Assembly: GCA_017311315.1 (NCBI GenBank)
Contig: CM029640.1
Span: 14,910,829 to 14,974,828, forward strand
Reading direction: 5' to 3'
Length of the DNA: 64,000 nt
Source of the DNA: Dendrocalamus latiflorus
Taxonomy: Eukaryota; Streptophyta; Magnoliopsida; Poales; Poaceae
Part shown: piece by piece, positions 1 through 9,453 of the stretch
Layout: the number at the start of each line of letters is the position of its first letter
Numbering within the stretch: position 1 is the first letter of the stretch
The notes under the pieces: model-generated
Databases searched by the model: none
Seen by the model: only the letters and a program-made list of their open reading frames with translations
Told to the model about the DNA's origin: nothing
Translations under genes and position numbers: made by a program

Positions 1-247
1 GGGAAGGCAGGAATACCAGAAAGGGAAAGCGTATTTTCAGGGAAGGTTGCCAAATTTGGAAGGTTTGGGAATTCAAACAAAATTCAAAGAAATTTCAAAA
101 TTTTGAAATTTTAAGGGTGTTTCAGTAACTGAGAAATTCAGCTGCTTTTGAGAGAGAGAGATAGAGAGAGATTCAGCGGTTCAGTGTAGTGATGTTTTAG
201 TTTGTCTTGTTGTGTGCTCAATCCATGTAAACAATACTTTATGAAAT

Positions 248-735
248 AAGGGATTTTGCCAAAAACCCACGTGTAAGGGAGTTTGCCAAAAACATCCATG
301 CATCTCAAAATGCATCAAAAACCCACTCGCAAATTCTATGTTATTGCAAATTCACCCCTCAAACCATCCTAAATGGCCAATTTACCCGCTGAAGCTCATA
401 GAAGTCAAGAACTGCTAACCGGGGATCACATCCAAGTCCGTCCAGACAGCGAAAATCCTCCTCCGCGGCCGCAACGTCGGTGATCACCCTTTTTCATTGG
501 CCATATATTCTCTCGCTCTTGTGTCACACTTTATTCTCCCGCACTCAGCTCATGTGTCCTACCCTGAGGAGACACATCTTCCATGCTCATAGTCGACAAA
601 ACTGATCTGCTGGGATTGCTACGCAAATACCATGTAGGAGATTTAAAGAGTAAATTAGCCTTTGGAGGTGTATTCGCAACAACATAGAATTTACGGTTGG
701 ATATTTATTGAACTTTGAGACGCAGGCATGTTATC
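248..735. mobile_element. Unclassified non-autonomous DNA transposon, copy 1
   Basis: This roughly 490-bp segment aligns along most of its length with the reverse complement of 60902-61422. Shared stretches include GTCAAGAACTGCT, GGGGATCAC, CCAAGTCC, CATGTAGGAG and the end motif GGGAGTTTGCCAAA. Copy 2 has clear inverted termini, so I read this as a decayed member of the same family whose right terminus is poorly preserved. No coding capacity was recognised and no target duplication could be fixed, so the superfamily is open. Confidence 0.6.
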
Positions 736-1266
736 ACACGTCATTTTCTATTATAGACAGAGCTTTCTCGCAGCCAAATCTAAAGCGTCCAGTCGGCAGA
801 ATAAAAACACTGTTGCACAACTCTGTAAGGCCACTGATATGTGGGTCCATTAGCTTTATCCATGCATCTAAGCCCCGGTTGTCAATGTGTTGTTCCGCAG
901 TTGACGGTGAAGATAAGTTTAGAGACATAGCATGCACTGTGCTCGAGTTTAATAATTCTTAAAATAATAATAATAACCAAACAAAAACACCACCAAAATG
1001 TAAAGAAAAAATCCATAAAAACCCCGTCAGTCACCTACTTTTCAGTTGCCCTTTATATATCATCTTCATTTACTTTGCCCGCCATATGTTAGTTGGCTTG
1101 CAAATATGTAATGAAATAGTGTGTTAAAAGTACTAGAATCACTCAAATAAATTTTTTTGAAGGAAATCACCCAAATAATTGAATATAAGTATTGACACAA
1201 CTAAAACATATACCAAAGATAATGAAAATCACCAGAATAGTGCTAAGTGCTAACATGCCGTCTGGC

Positions 1267-1268
<2 letters not shown>

Positions 1269-1328
<60 letters not shown>
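1269..1328. repeat. (TA)n microsatellite, about 60 bp
   Basis: An uninterrupted alternating TA tract of about 30 units. It produces an artefactual Ile-Tyr repeat ORF on the minus strand. Confidence 0.97.
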
Positions 1329-1329
<1 letters not shown>

Positions 1330-2104
1330 CTGGGATTTCAGCTATCCCATGAAGCCACATTATCCAGGTAATATGTGTCACCCGATCGAGTTGTGTGGAC
1401 ATCCATAACCATCGGATGGAAAGATGAACCAGCCTGGACCGTCGGATTTCAAAGAGTGAGAGTGGATGGCCGTCGAAGCTTGATCTGGAAGCTTCTCCTT
1501 CTCGATGCACCGCCCCGCATTGTTGTCACCGGCGTTGCCTGCCGCCCCACCACATGCCGTGGGCCATCACCCATATGCTAGCTCGCTCCTGCATCATCGT
1601 CGCCGACATCGCCTTGCCCAAATCAGGCCGCCTTCACCATCGCCTCTCCTGGACCCAACCTCCATCGACCTTAACTCCTCATTGTCCTACCGGAGCACTG
1701 CCTCCCTTCTCTCTTCTAGATCCAATCACTGCGCAGCATGGTCTAGATCCACTCGGATCTAAACTTCGGTGGCTCGGATCTGGCCATGGCGGATAGTGTG
1801 GGAATAGGAAGCTGGCGTGGCAGAGAGGGAGGGAGAGGCCGGTAGTGACAAGAGTGGAGAGTTGGAGACCAACGGGTGGAGAAGGTGGTGGTCGGTGGCG
1901 GCAAATTTGATGAGGCTAGCCATCAGCAAGTTGAGAGAGGGTTAGGCAGAGAGAGGGGGGCAATGGTGGTGGGGAGGAAGGAGGCCTGCAGAGGCGAGTG
2001 AGGTAGTGGTGGGGAGCAACTAGGAAGGAAGAGGATGGGGGTAACGACACTACTCGGGTGAGAGGAGGAGAAAGACGCAAGAGAAGGGAGAGAATGGAGA
2101 GCCA

Positions 2105-2106
<2 letters not shown>

Positions 2107-2138
<32 letters not shown>
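2107..2138. repeat. (GA)n microsatellite
   Basis: About 16 GA units followed by an AAGGGAAAGG-rich purine tract. It creates a long but meaningless Ser/Leu-rich reading frame on the minus strand. Confidence 0.95.
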
Positions 2139-2140
<2 letters not shown>

Positions 2141-3068
2141 AAAGAAAGGGAAAGGGAAAGGAAAAGGAAGAATGGAAAAATAGTAGGAAAATAAACAATG
2201 GATAAAAATTGGAGTTTTGTTTAAGTCCAATCAAAATTGAGTTTGCAATATTTCCAACAATTTTGTAAAAATTTTTACTAATCTCCCGTCTCAATACCAA
2301 CTAAAAAAATTGCATGACAAAATTACGAGATCAACACTAGGGCTGCACGTGGATTTGAACGGCGGTGATCGATGTTCAGATGCATTACCCATAAAGATGG
2401 ATTAATCAATGACAACTTGGGCAATATGGCCTCCCTGAATAGACAAGAGTATTCATGAAAGTGTAGTAGCAGAGATGCGTCAATGGCAATGGGCAACCAC
2501 GTAGCTACATGTGGTGGTAGACGTTGATGCAGGGGGCGAGAGGAAGAACTATTTGTGTTAAAACATGTTCGATGATGAGGCGATGCATGTGCATGAGCCA
2601 ATTAGATCAAGGCTCAGTGGAGACGTTGAACGGTGATGGGGAAGATGACCAAATGCGTAACACGAAAACAGTCGATTCATCCTACTGCATAAATAGAAAT
2701 TAAATTAATTCGGGTATGAGTTTTATCAAGGGCCAGAGCACAATATGACATGAACTGATTCAAGGATAACTAACCGGTGCTGGAGAATGAACTCAACAGC
2801 AATGTTATGTTGGTGCTGCGCACATGAGAGTGAGAAGAGAAGGAGAGTAGGAGAGAGAAGGGGGCACTGGCGGCTTGTTCATATTGGCTTCTACTTCTGG
2901 CTTCTACTTGGAGAAGCTAAAAGCTAATTTGAACACCTGGCTTACTGTAGCAGCTTTCCCACTCTCGTTCTTTTCTCGCTCCAAGGAAAAGGCAAGGGGT
3001 CATGGGTGATTCATGTACCCCACTCCTCTTGCTCTTATCTCCCACATGCATTGGCACTGGTCAAGAGA

Positions 3069-3400
3069 GATCACCCTTATTTGCAAGAACAATTTCTGCT
3101 AAGCTGTTTTATTGGAGGACTTCGTGGTGAGATCAAACATGATGTCAATGGATAGAGGCCACAAGGACTGATGGAGGCTTATTGGCATGCGAGAGTATAT
3201 GAAAAGGCTACTACAGCCAAGAAGCCAAACTATCAAGGGAATCTGAACAAGAGTAAATTCAGCAGTCACAATCCAGCCAAAACAAATGGACAGAAGTGGA
3301 CGAGTCTTGTTAAGGTGGAGAAAACAGATAAACCCATAGAAAGAGACAAGAATAATTTTTGGTATTGCAAGGAGCCCTGGTTTCCATAGCACAAATGTAA
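3069..3400 (+). pseudogene. Gypsy gag remnant
   Basis: The frame starting at 3069 reads as a gag-like helix region (leucine-rich FLLSCFIGGLRGEI, then RPQGLMEA after a stop). This resembles the retrotransposon gag domain of plant gypsy elements, where a similar 'FxxGLxxEI' stretch precedes the 'RPxTLxEA' helix. It is truncated at the 5' side and broken by stops. A basic linker follows; a complete zinc knuckle was not found. Confidence is moderate because only the domain's tail is present. Confidence 0.6.
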
Positions 3401-3426
3401 GGTAAAAAAGAGCTATACATGCCCTG

Positions 3427-3843
3427 TTGTCCAGCAAAGAGGAGGAAGAAGAAGTGTCAATAAAGGAAGGTGAGCCAATCAATGAAACTGGGTTTGTCAC
3501 CACTCCAAGCAGTCCGATTCAAACCAAGAGGGTGGAACAAAATGAACAACTGATGCATATATCTGCTCATGCGGTCAAGGGTTCCATTGGACCTTCAACA
3601 TTCTCATTACTTGCCGTTGTAGGAGGAAGGAGAGCTGTAGCCTTGGTAGATAGTGTTAGCACCTACACCTTTATGAATTTTACTTTTGCCTTAAAGGGGG
3701 ATTGTCCAATGAGGAAAACTAATCAGAGGAGAGTGACAGTAGCAGGAGGGGGAGAACTAGTAACTGACACCATGGTAACACCAATCAACTATAAAATACA
3801 AGGAACTCAATTTAGCAACTCATTTCAATTGCTAGACCTATAG
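3427..3843 (+). pseudogene. Gypsy protease-region remnant
   Basis: This 138-aa open stretch carries the retropepsin-like block 'ALVDSVSTYTFM', in the position of the usual D-S-G-(S/A)-T active-site motif. The glycine of DSG is replaced by valine, which would be expected to inactivate the protease. It lies between the gag remnant and the RT remnant of the same element, as expected. The frame ends at a stop at 3841-3843, where intact relatives continue toward RT. Confidence 0.65.
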
Positions 3844-4143
3844 AGTTAAGATTTGATTGTGGGAGCCGACTAGATCTATGAACACAGTCCCATCTGTTTG
3901 GACCTAAAGTTGAGAACACTTTCAATCCAGAAGGGGTCAGAAATAGTTCTATTTCAAGATCATACATTGCCCAAAGGTCACTACAGTCTAGAGGGTGAGA
4001 AATTGCAGAAAATGGACCAAAAGATAATTATGGGGTAAGTTAATGCTGCAAAGATGAATGAATCAGAACCTATAAGAGATGGAAGAAAGGAAGTTGAGGA
4101 TCTCATACTGTGGTACCAAGATATTTTCTAGGAGCCACATGAA

Positions 4144-4812
4144 TTGCCTCCTCCCAGAGAGTGTGACCATGCCATTCCTTTGAAGGCAGGCTCAGAACCA
4201 CCCAACTTGAGGCCTTATCGAGTCCCACACTACCAAAAGGAAACCATGGAAGAAATTATTAAGAAAATGCTAAATTCAAAAGAGATTAGACCTAGTATGA
4301 GTCCGTACATTTCGCCTGCTATTGTGATTAGAAAGAGGGATGGAAGTTGGAGACTATGAGTGGATTATAGGCAACTCAACGCAAGGACTATTAAGAATAA
4401 ATTCCCCCATGCCCATTATTGAGGATCTGTTGGATGAACTTCATGGAGCTCCGGTTTTCAATAAATTGGATTTGAGATCTGGCTATCATCAGATCAGAAT
4501 GAAACTAGAGGACATCCCTAAAACTGCTTTCAAAACTCACATGGGGCACTATGAGTACACGGTGATGCCCTTTGGACTCACTAATGCCCTAGCTGCATTT
4601 TAATCCCTCATGAACACAATATTCTCAGAATACCTGAGGAAATTTGTGTTAGTCTTTTTTGACGACATTCTAGTATACAGTGGGAGTTTGAACCAACATA
4701 GGGAACACCTAGAGAAGGTCTTCTAGGTATTAAGGTAGAACCACGTCACTGTCAAGAATCAAGATCACCAAGTGCTCTTTTGCCACTGAAAGGGTGGAAT
4801 ACTTGGGCCATG
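4144..4812 (+). pseudogene. Gypsy reverse transcriptase remnant
   Basis: The plus-strand frames carry successive RT blocks: a SPAIVIRKRDGSWR-like block around 4310-4358, the LDLRSGYHQIR block near 4467-4500, the MPFGLTNA block near 4564-4590, and FFDDIL (catalytic Asp pair) near 4654-4675. In-frame stops interrupt it after the DGSWRL and ALAAF stretches, and a frame change lies between the first two blocks. The domain stops at 4812, where an unrelated 881-bp element is inserted, and resumes at 5702. Confidence 0.85.
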
Positions 4813-5693
4813 CTATGATGCACGAACACGGATACATTGATACAACACCGACACGGAAATTCGCCGTTTTCCCAAAAATACCGATACGGGGACACGGCTA
4901 TATATATTTAAATAATAAATAAATTATATATATGTATTATTTTCTATCTTTTCACATGATTATTAAACTAAAATAATGTAAATTGTAAACTTGTAATTTG
5001 TAAAATGTAATTTCCTCTCTAGCACTAGAATTAGCGGCTTCCATTTTTCTAGAATGATGAAACAAGCAATCAAGCACAAATTTGCTAAATGCCTAAATAT
5101 ATATTGCTGGCTTACTGCAGTCTGTATCTCAACCCTAAATGCTAAAATAGAGAAGCGGGGAGATGATACCTCGGTGGAGCAGGGACGTCGGCGGCGTGTG
5201 GGGAGGAAGTCGGTAGCGCGCAGGGAGGAAGCCGGCGGTGCGCGGGAGAAAGTCGGCGGCGCATGGGAGAAAGCCGACGGGGCGACGGCGAGGTGCGGGA
5301 GCAGGCGGTGGCGAGGTGCGGGAGCGGGCGGCGGGAGAAAGCCGACGGGCGGCGGCGAGGTGCGGGAGCGAGCGGCGGCGCGAGCGTGATGGAAATGAGG
5401 CGCTCGGTATCCGGGGCGGGAGGTTAGGGTTAGGGCAGCGCCCGTGCGTGCGTTATGGGCTGGCTTGGGCCGGCCGTGTCTTAGGCCATTCCTGAGCCGG
5501 CTGTGTCCAGGCTGTGTCCGATTCATATATTTAGTGTGTTCGACACGTGTCAAGAATTTTAATAATTAAAATTAATTCTGAAATCGGCCGATACGTCGCC
5601 GATACGTGTCCAAGACGTGTTTGTGTCGTATCCGTGTCCAACACGGTGTCGGACACGGATACGGCGGTTTTGAGGCGTGTCCGTGCTACATAG
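4813..5693. mobile_element. 881-bp TIR element inserted in the gypsy RT
   Basis: The left end reads CTATGATGCACGAACACG and the reverse complement of the right end reads CTATGTAGCACGGACACG. The flanks are GGGCCATG (4805-4812) and GGACCATG (5694-5701), an 8-bp target duplication with one mismatch. The gypsy protein is interrupted here and continues on the other side. The ends are AT-rich, but 5160-5400 is a GC-rich block of degenerate tandem motifs (GGTGCGGGAGCG, GAGAAAGCCGACGG). The superfamily is not certain; hAT or Mutator-like are the candidates. The GC-rich core could be captured host sequence. Confidence 0.65.
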
Positions 5694-5701
5694 GGACCAT
5701 G

Positions 5702-6524
5702 TAATATCAGGAGAGGGGGTAGCTACAAACCCCCAACAAGATAGAAGACATATTGAACTGGCCAATTCCTACCAATCTCACCAAGCTTAGGGGGTTTCTT
5801 GGACTGACTGGCTACTGCCGATGGTTTGTAAAAGATTATGGGTTGATTTGCCGTTCTCTACATGACATGCTAAAGAAAAATGCTTTCAGCCGGGGGCCAA
5901 GGCAGACTGAGGCATTTAACCAACTTAAGTAGATCATGACTACATGCCCAGTATTGGGGCTACCAGATTTCCAGCAGTCATTTACAATTGAGGCAGATGC
6001 TAGTGGCACAGGACTAGGGGTAGTACTCATGCAGCGAGGTAGATCCCTAGCATACTTTAGTAAGGCTTTGGGTCCTAAGGCAGCAGCACAATCTATTTAT
6101 GAAAAAGAGGCGATGGCAATTCTGGAAGCCATCAAAAGGTAGAGACATTATCTAATTGGGAACACCCTGATTATAAAAATGACCAAAAGAGTTTGAAGTT
6201 CATTACCACCCAAAAACTTATAGAGGGAATTCAACACAAGTTACTATTGAAATTATTGGAGTTTGATTATCATATCGAGTATAAGAAGGGCAAAGAAAAC
6301 TGAGCAGCCGATGCACTGTCTAGGAAGTCTGAAACTTCTCTTGAAGAGTTGAATGTAATTACTACCTTAACCCCAGATTGGGTAGCAGATGTTAAACTCA
6401 GTTATATGAATGACCCTCATTGCGCTTATTTACTGAGCCAAGTACAGACTAGCAGTCAGATTGGGAACAAATACACCTTGGAAGCTGAAATTTTCCAATA
6501 CAAGAACAAGATTTATGTCGAGGA
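5702..6524 (+). pseudogene. Gypsy RT end, RNase H and integrase start (remnant)
   Basis: After the inserted element the polyprotein resumes with the RT thumb-like block 'LRGFLGLTGYCRWFVKDYG' near 5787-5846. RNase H follows from about 5936, with the 'IEADASGTGLGVVLMQ' block carrying its first catalytic aspartate. Stops occur near 6140-6305. The region ends at 6524 inside the spacer between RNase H and integrase, where the copia element is inserted. Confidence 0.8.
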
Positions 6525-6653
6525 TGTTAGAGATATATGTATAGTTTGTTATTCCCCATTGTTATAAGGGGTTCTTTGCATATTTCCCACCTGTACTTTG
6601 TGTATATATACCGGCCCATTGGCCTCATATGAATACAAGCGCTATTCATAACA
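6525..6653 (+). repeat. Copia 5' LTR
   Basis: Begins TGTTAGAGATATATG and ends TTCATAACA (TG...CA). It appears identical to 11711-11839. It contains TATATATA about 50 bp before its end. Confidence 0.97.
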
Positions 6654-6667
6654 TGGTATCAGAGCCA
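6654..6667 (+). promoter_or_regulatory. Copia primer-binding site (tRNA-iMet type)
   Basis: TGGTATCAGAGCC directly abuts the LTR. It matches the classic plant site complementary to the 3' end of initiator methionine tRNA and would prime minus-strand DNA synthesis. Confidence 0.93.
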
Positions 6668-7389
6668 AAACTAGGGTTTTGGCTTACCTAGGGTTCCGCC
6701 GTCGTCGACTCCCGGCCTTCTCCGCTGCCATCCCCGTCGCCCGCTCGGTCTTCACGGCCTCCTCCACCGCCGCCTGTCGGCCTCCTCTGCATCGCGCTGC
6801 CCGCGTCGCCGCCGGCTGCTCCCTCTGCGCCGACAGCTCCCTCGCCGGGCTCCTCCGCCCGAGGCCGCTGCTCCTCCGCCTGAGGCCTCCTCCTCGCCTG
6901 TCGCCGGCCTCCCCGTGCCGCCGCCGGCCTCCCTGCGCCTCCCCGCGCTGTCGCCCGAGGCCGCTGCCACCCGAGGCCGCCTCTCCCGTCTGGAGCCGCC
7001 TCTCCTCCGAAGCCGCCGCTCCGGAGCCGCCGCTCCTCCGCTCCCCGGCCACCTTCCGCCCGACGTCGCCGTCGCCATCGTCGCCCGCCGCCGGCGTCCG
7101 CCCGCCCTCCGTCGTCGTCGCCGACTCCCGCTGGTGGCCGACGCCGCCCGCCTCCCGCGCCGGGCCACCGCCCGCGCCGGCCGCCGCCGCCGCCTGTTCT
7201 AGGTTTTTTTGCCCTAGAACGCGGCTCGGTCGGGGGCTCGGTCTCCCCCTCGGTCGGTTTTTCTAACCGACTTGAAAAAAAAAAGCAAAAAAAAAGCAAA
7301 AAAAAACGTCGATCTAACCGCCGCGCCGTCCAGCGCCGCCTGTTAGACTTCGTTACCTTGGTCGCCGCGCCGTCCAACGCCGCCTACCA
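6668..7389 (+). other. GC-rich copia leader
   Basis: This untranslated leader between primer-binding site and gag is very GC-rich (CCGCCG repeats, 6690-7200) and ends with an A-rich patch at 7275-7306. Long ORFs on both strands are composition artefacts (Arg/Gly/Pro-rich) and I do not call them genes. Confidence 0.7.
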
Positions 7390-9453
7390 ATGGGCACCGT
7401 TTCCCTCCCTCGCTGTCCGGTGATTTTTGATGGTGTTAATTACACCGACTTTGTGTCTCACATGCGCATTCACATGCGTGGTCTTCGTCTCTGGGGCGTC
7501 CTTTCTGGCGATGTCACATGTCCGCCTTGCCCTATTCCTCCGACGGAGCCTACGCCTGTTGCATTGCCCCCGACAGCTGATAAGGTTGCTGCTGAGGCCG
7601 CTGATGATAAAGCTGCCTCTGCCTACCAGGAGGCTCTGGATTCCTACAAGGATTGTCTCACCGTCTACACTCAGTGGTACGATGACGATGCTCGGGCTGC
7701 TGCTGTCCTCATCGCCAGTGTCCAGCCTCAGTTCTCTTCTGAGGTTGTGGGACTCTCTTCGGCTTTCCAGATGTGGACTCATCTTCGTCAGCGCTACGAG
7801 CCCTCTGGTGATGCCATGTACCTGTCCGTGGTCCGCCAGGAGCACTCTCTTAAGCAGGGTGATGCTACTGTTGACGCTTTCTACGCTCAGAGTTCTGCTG
7901 TCTGGCGTCAGTTGGACTCACTTCGCACTGCCGGCTGTCGTACCTGTCCGTGCTGCCTGGATATCCGTGCTGACCTGGAGTTTCAGCGGGTTTACGAGTT
8001 CCTTACTCGCCTTCGTCCTGAGTTCGAGCAAAGGCGTGCCCAGCTCCTTGCACGCCACCCTCGTGTCACTCTCCTGGAGGCTCTTACCGAGATACGCGTG
8101 GAGGAGACTCGTCTGAGTGGTGCTGGTCTGATGCCACTCCCCTCTGTGCTCGCCGCTCGTCCGCCTGCTACACTGCCTCCTCCAGCGGCTACCACAGGTG
8201 GTGGTGGCCGTCCTCCGTCTGGAGGTGGCCGTCCTCACTGTTCCTACTGCGACAAGGATGGCCACACTGAGTCCCAGTGCTACAAGAAGAAGCGACATCT
8301 TTCACGCCGTTCTTCTACTGGCACTAGTGCTCCTACGACGATGTCTGCCTCGACTTCTTCAGCAGCCTCTCTCACCGAGCAGGAGATAGCCAGACTTCGT
8401 CGCCTACTTGCCGCTTCAGGTTCTCCCTCGACAGGTTCTGCAGGTTCTGCTACTGACTCTTCGGGCACTGAGAGACCACCTCCTACACAGTCAGGTACCT
8501 CCCCGTGGATTCTTGATTCTGGAGCATCCTTTCACATGACTCCTGATCCTTCCACTCTGTCTTCTATTACACCTCTTGATTCTCCTGTCAGTGTTCTTAC
8601 TGCTGATGGTACATCTCTTTCTGTCTCTGGTCGAGGATCTCTTAGCAACTCCTCTTTTCATGTTCCTTCTGTTGCTCATGTTCCTCGCCTTACCTTGCAG
8701 CTTATTTCTGCTGGGCAGATTACTGACCTTGGTTATCGGGTTATTCTCGACTCTGACTCTTGTTGTGTTCAGGACTGCCACACGGGAGCTCTGGTTGGTT
8801 CTGGCCCTCGGCGCCGTGACTCACAGCGTCTCTGGGAGCTTGACTGGCTTCACCTTCCTTCCGCTGCCACCATCGGCGCCAGTCTCTCCGCTTCTGCCAC
8901 TTCGTCTACCGGCTCTTTCCAGCAGTGGCATCACCGTCTTGGCCATCTGTGTGGATCCCGTCTGTCATCCTTAGTTCGTCGTGGTCTTCTGGGGTCTGTC
9001 TTAGGAGACGTGTCTTTAGATTGTCAGGGCTGTAAGTTAGGTAAACAGATTCAGCTTCCTTATCCTCATAGTGAGACTGTGTCTCAGCGTCCTTTTGATC
9101 TTGTTCATTCAGATGTTTGGGGTCCGGCTCCCTTCGTTTCGAAATGGGGTCATCGTTATTATATTATTTTTATAGATGATTTCTCTCGCCACACTTGGAT
9201 ATATTTCATGTCTTCTCGTAGTGAGGTATTACCTATCTATAAACAATTTGCCACTATGATACACACACACAGTTCTCCACTCCTATTCGTGTCTTTAGAG
9301 CTGATTCTGCTGGCGAGTATCTCTCTCGTCACCTGCGCAGCTTCCTTGCTGAGCAGGGCACTCTCGCTCAGTTCTCTTGTCCTGGTGCTCATGCTCAGAA
9401 TGGTGTCGCTGAGCGCAAGCATCGTCACCTTCTTGAGACGGCTCGTGCTCTGA
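7390..9453 (+). CDS. Copia gag-protease-integrase polyprotein (5' part, frameshifted)
   Basis: The polyprotein begins MGTVSLPRCPVIFDGVNY, typical of copia gag. A CX2CX4HX4C zinc knuckle starts at residue 284, the protease motif WILDSGAS has its aspartate at about residue 376, the pre-integrase motif WHHRLGHL starts at about 513, and the integrase core aspartate is in HSDVWGP at about 575. The true frame is lost in the (AC)n run at 9261-9270; the following residues up to the stop at 9451-9453 are out-of-frame. The rest of integrase continues in the frame of the next CDS, so both are one polyprotein gene. Gag packages the RNA, protease processes the polyprotein and integrase inserts the cDNA. 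Confidence 0.93.
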   Translation: MGTVSLPRCPVIFDGVNYTDFVSHMRIHMRGLRLWGVLSGDVTCPPCPIPPTEPTPVALPPTADKVAAEAADDKAASAYQEALDSYKDCLTVYTQWYDDDARAAAVLIASVQPQFSSEVVGLSSAFQMWTHLRQRYEPSGDAMYLSVVRQEHSLKQGDATVDAFYAQSSAVWRQLDSLRTAGCRTCPCCLDIRADLEFQRVYEFLTRLRPEFEQRRAQLLARHPRVTLLEALTEIRVEETRLSGAGLMPLPSVLAARPPATLPPPAATTGGGGRPPSGGGRPHCSYCDKDGHTESQCYKKKRHLSRRSSTGTSAPTTMSASTSSAASLTEQEIARLRRLLAASGSPSTGSAGSATDSSGTERPPPTQSGTSPWILDSGASFHMTPDPSTLSSITPLDSPVSVLTADGTSLSVSGRGSLSNSSFHVPSVAHVPRLTLQLISAGQITDLGYRVILDSDSCCVQDCHTGALVGSGPRRRDSQRLWELDWLHLPSAATIGASLSASATSSTGSFQQWHHRLGHLCGSRLSSLVRRGLLGSVLGDVSLDCQGCKLGKQIQLPYPHSETVSQRPFDLVHSDVWGPAPFVSKWGHRYYIIFIDDFSRHTWIYFMSSRSEVLPIYKQFATMIHTHSSPLLFVSLELILLASISLVTCAASLLSRALSLSSLVLVLMLRMVSLSASIVTFLRRLVL

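Larger units (their letters stand above)
736..3068. other. Repeat-rich intergenic stretch without a recognised gene
   Basis: No ORF here resembles a known protein; the short ORFs are low-complexity (Ser/Pro/Leu-rich) and follow the CT/GA bias of 1850-2170. It contains an AAT-rich patch near 962-975, a long TA tract, a GA tract and a small inverted repeat at about 2873-2940. Nothing supports a promoter or exon structure. Confidence 0.6.

Noticed and set aside
2873..2940. Small inverted repeat (TTGTTCATATTGGCTT and its degenerate complement)
   Set aside because: The repeat is short and imperfect, with no target duplication, so it is not strong enough to call an element.
6679..7377. Several 90-230 codon ORFs on both strands
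   Set aside because: They lie in the GC-rich copia leader and consist of Arg/Gly/Pro/Ala runs in overlapping frames; no domain and no retrotransposon protein belongs there.
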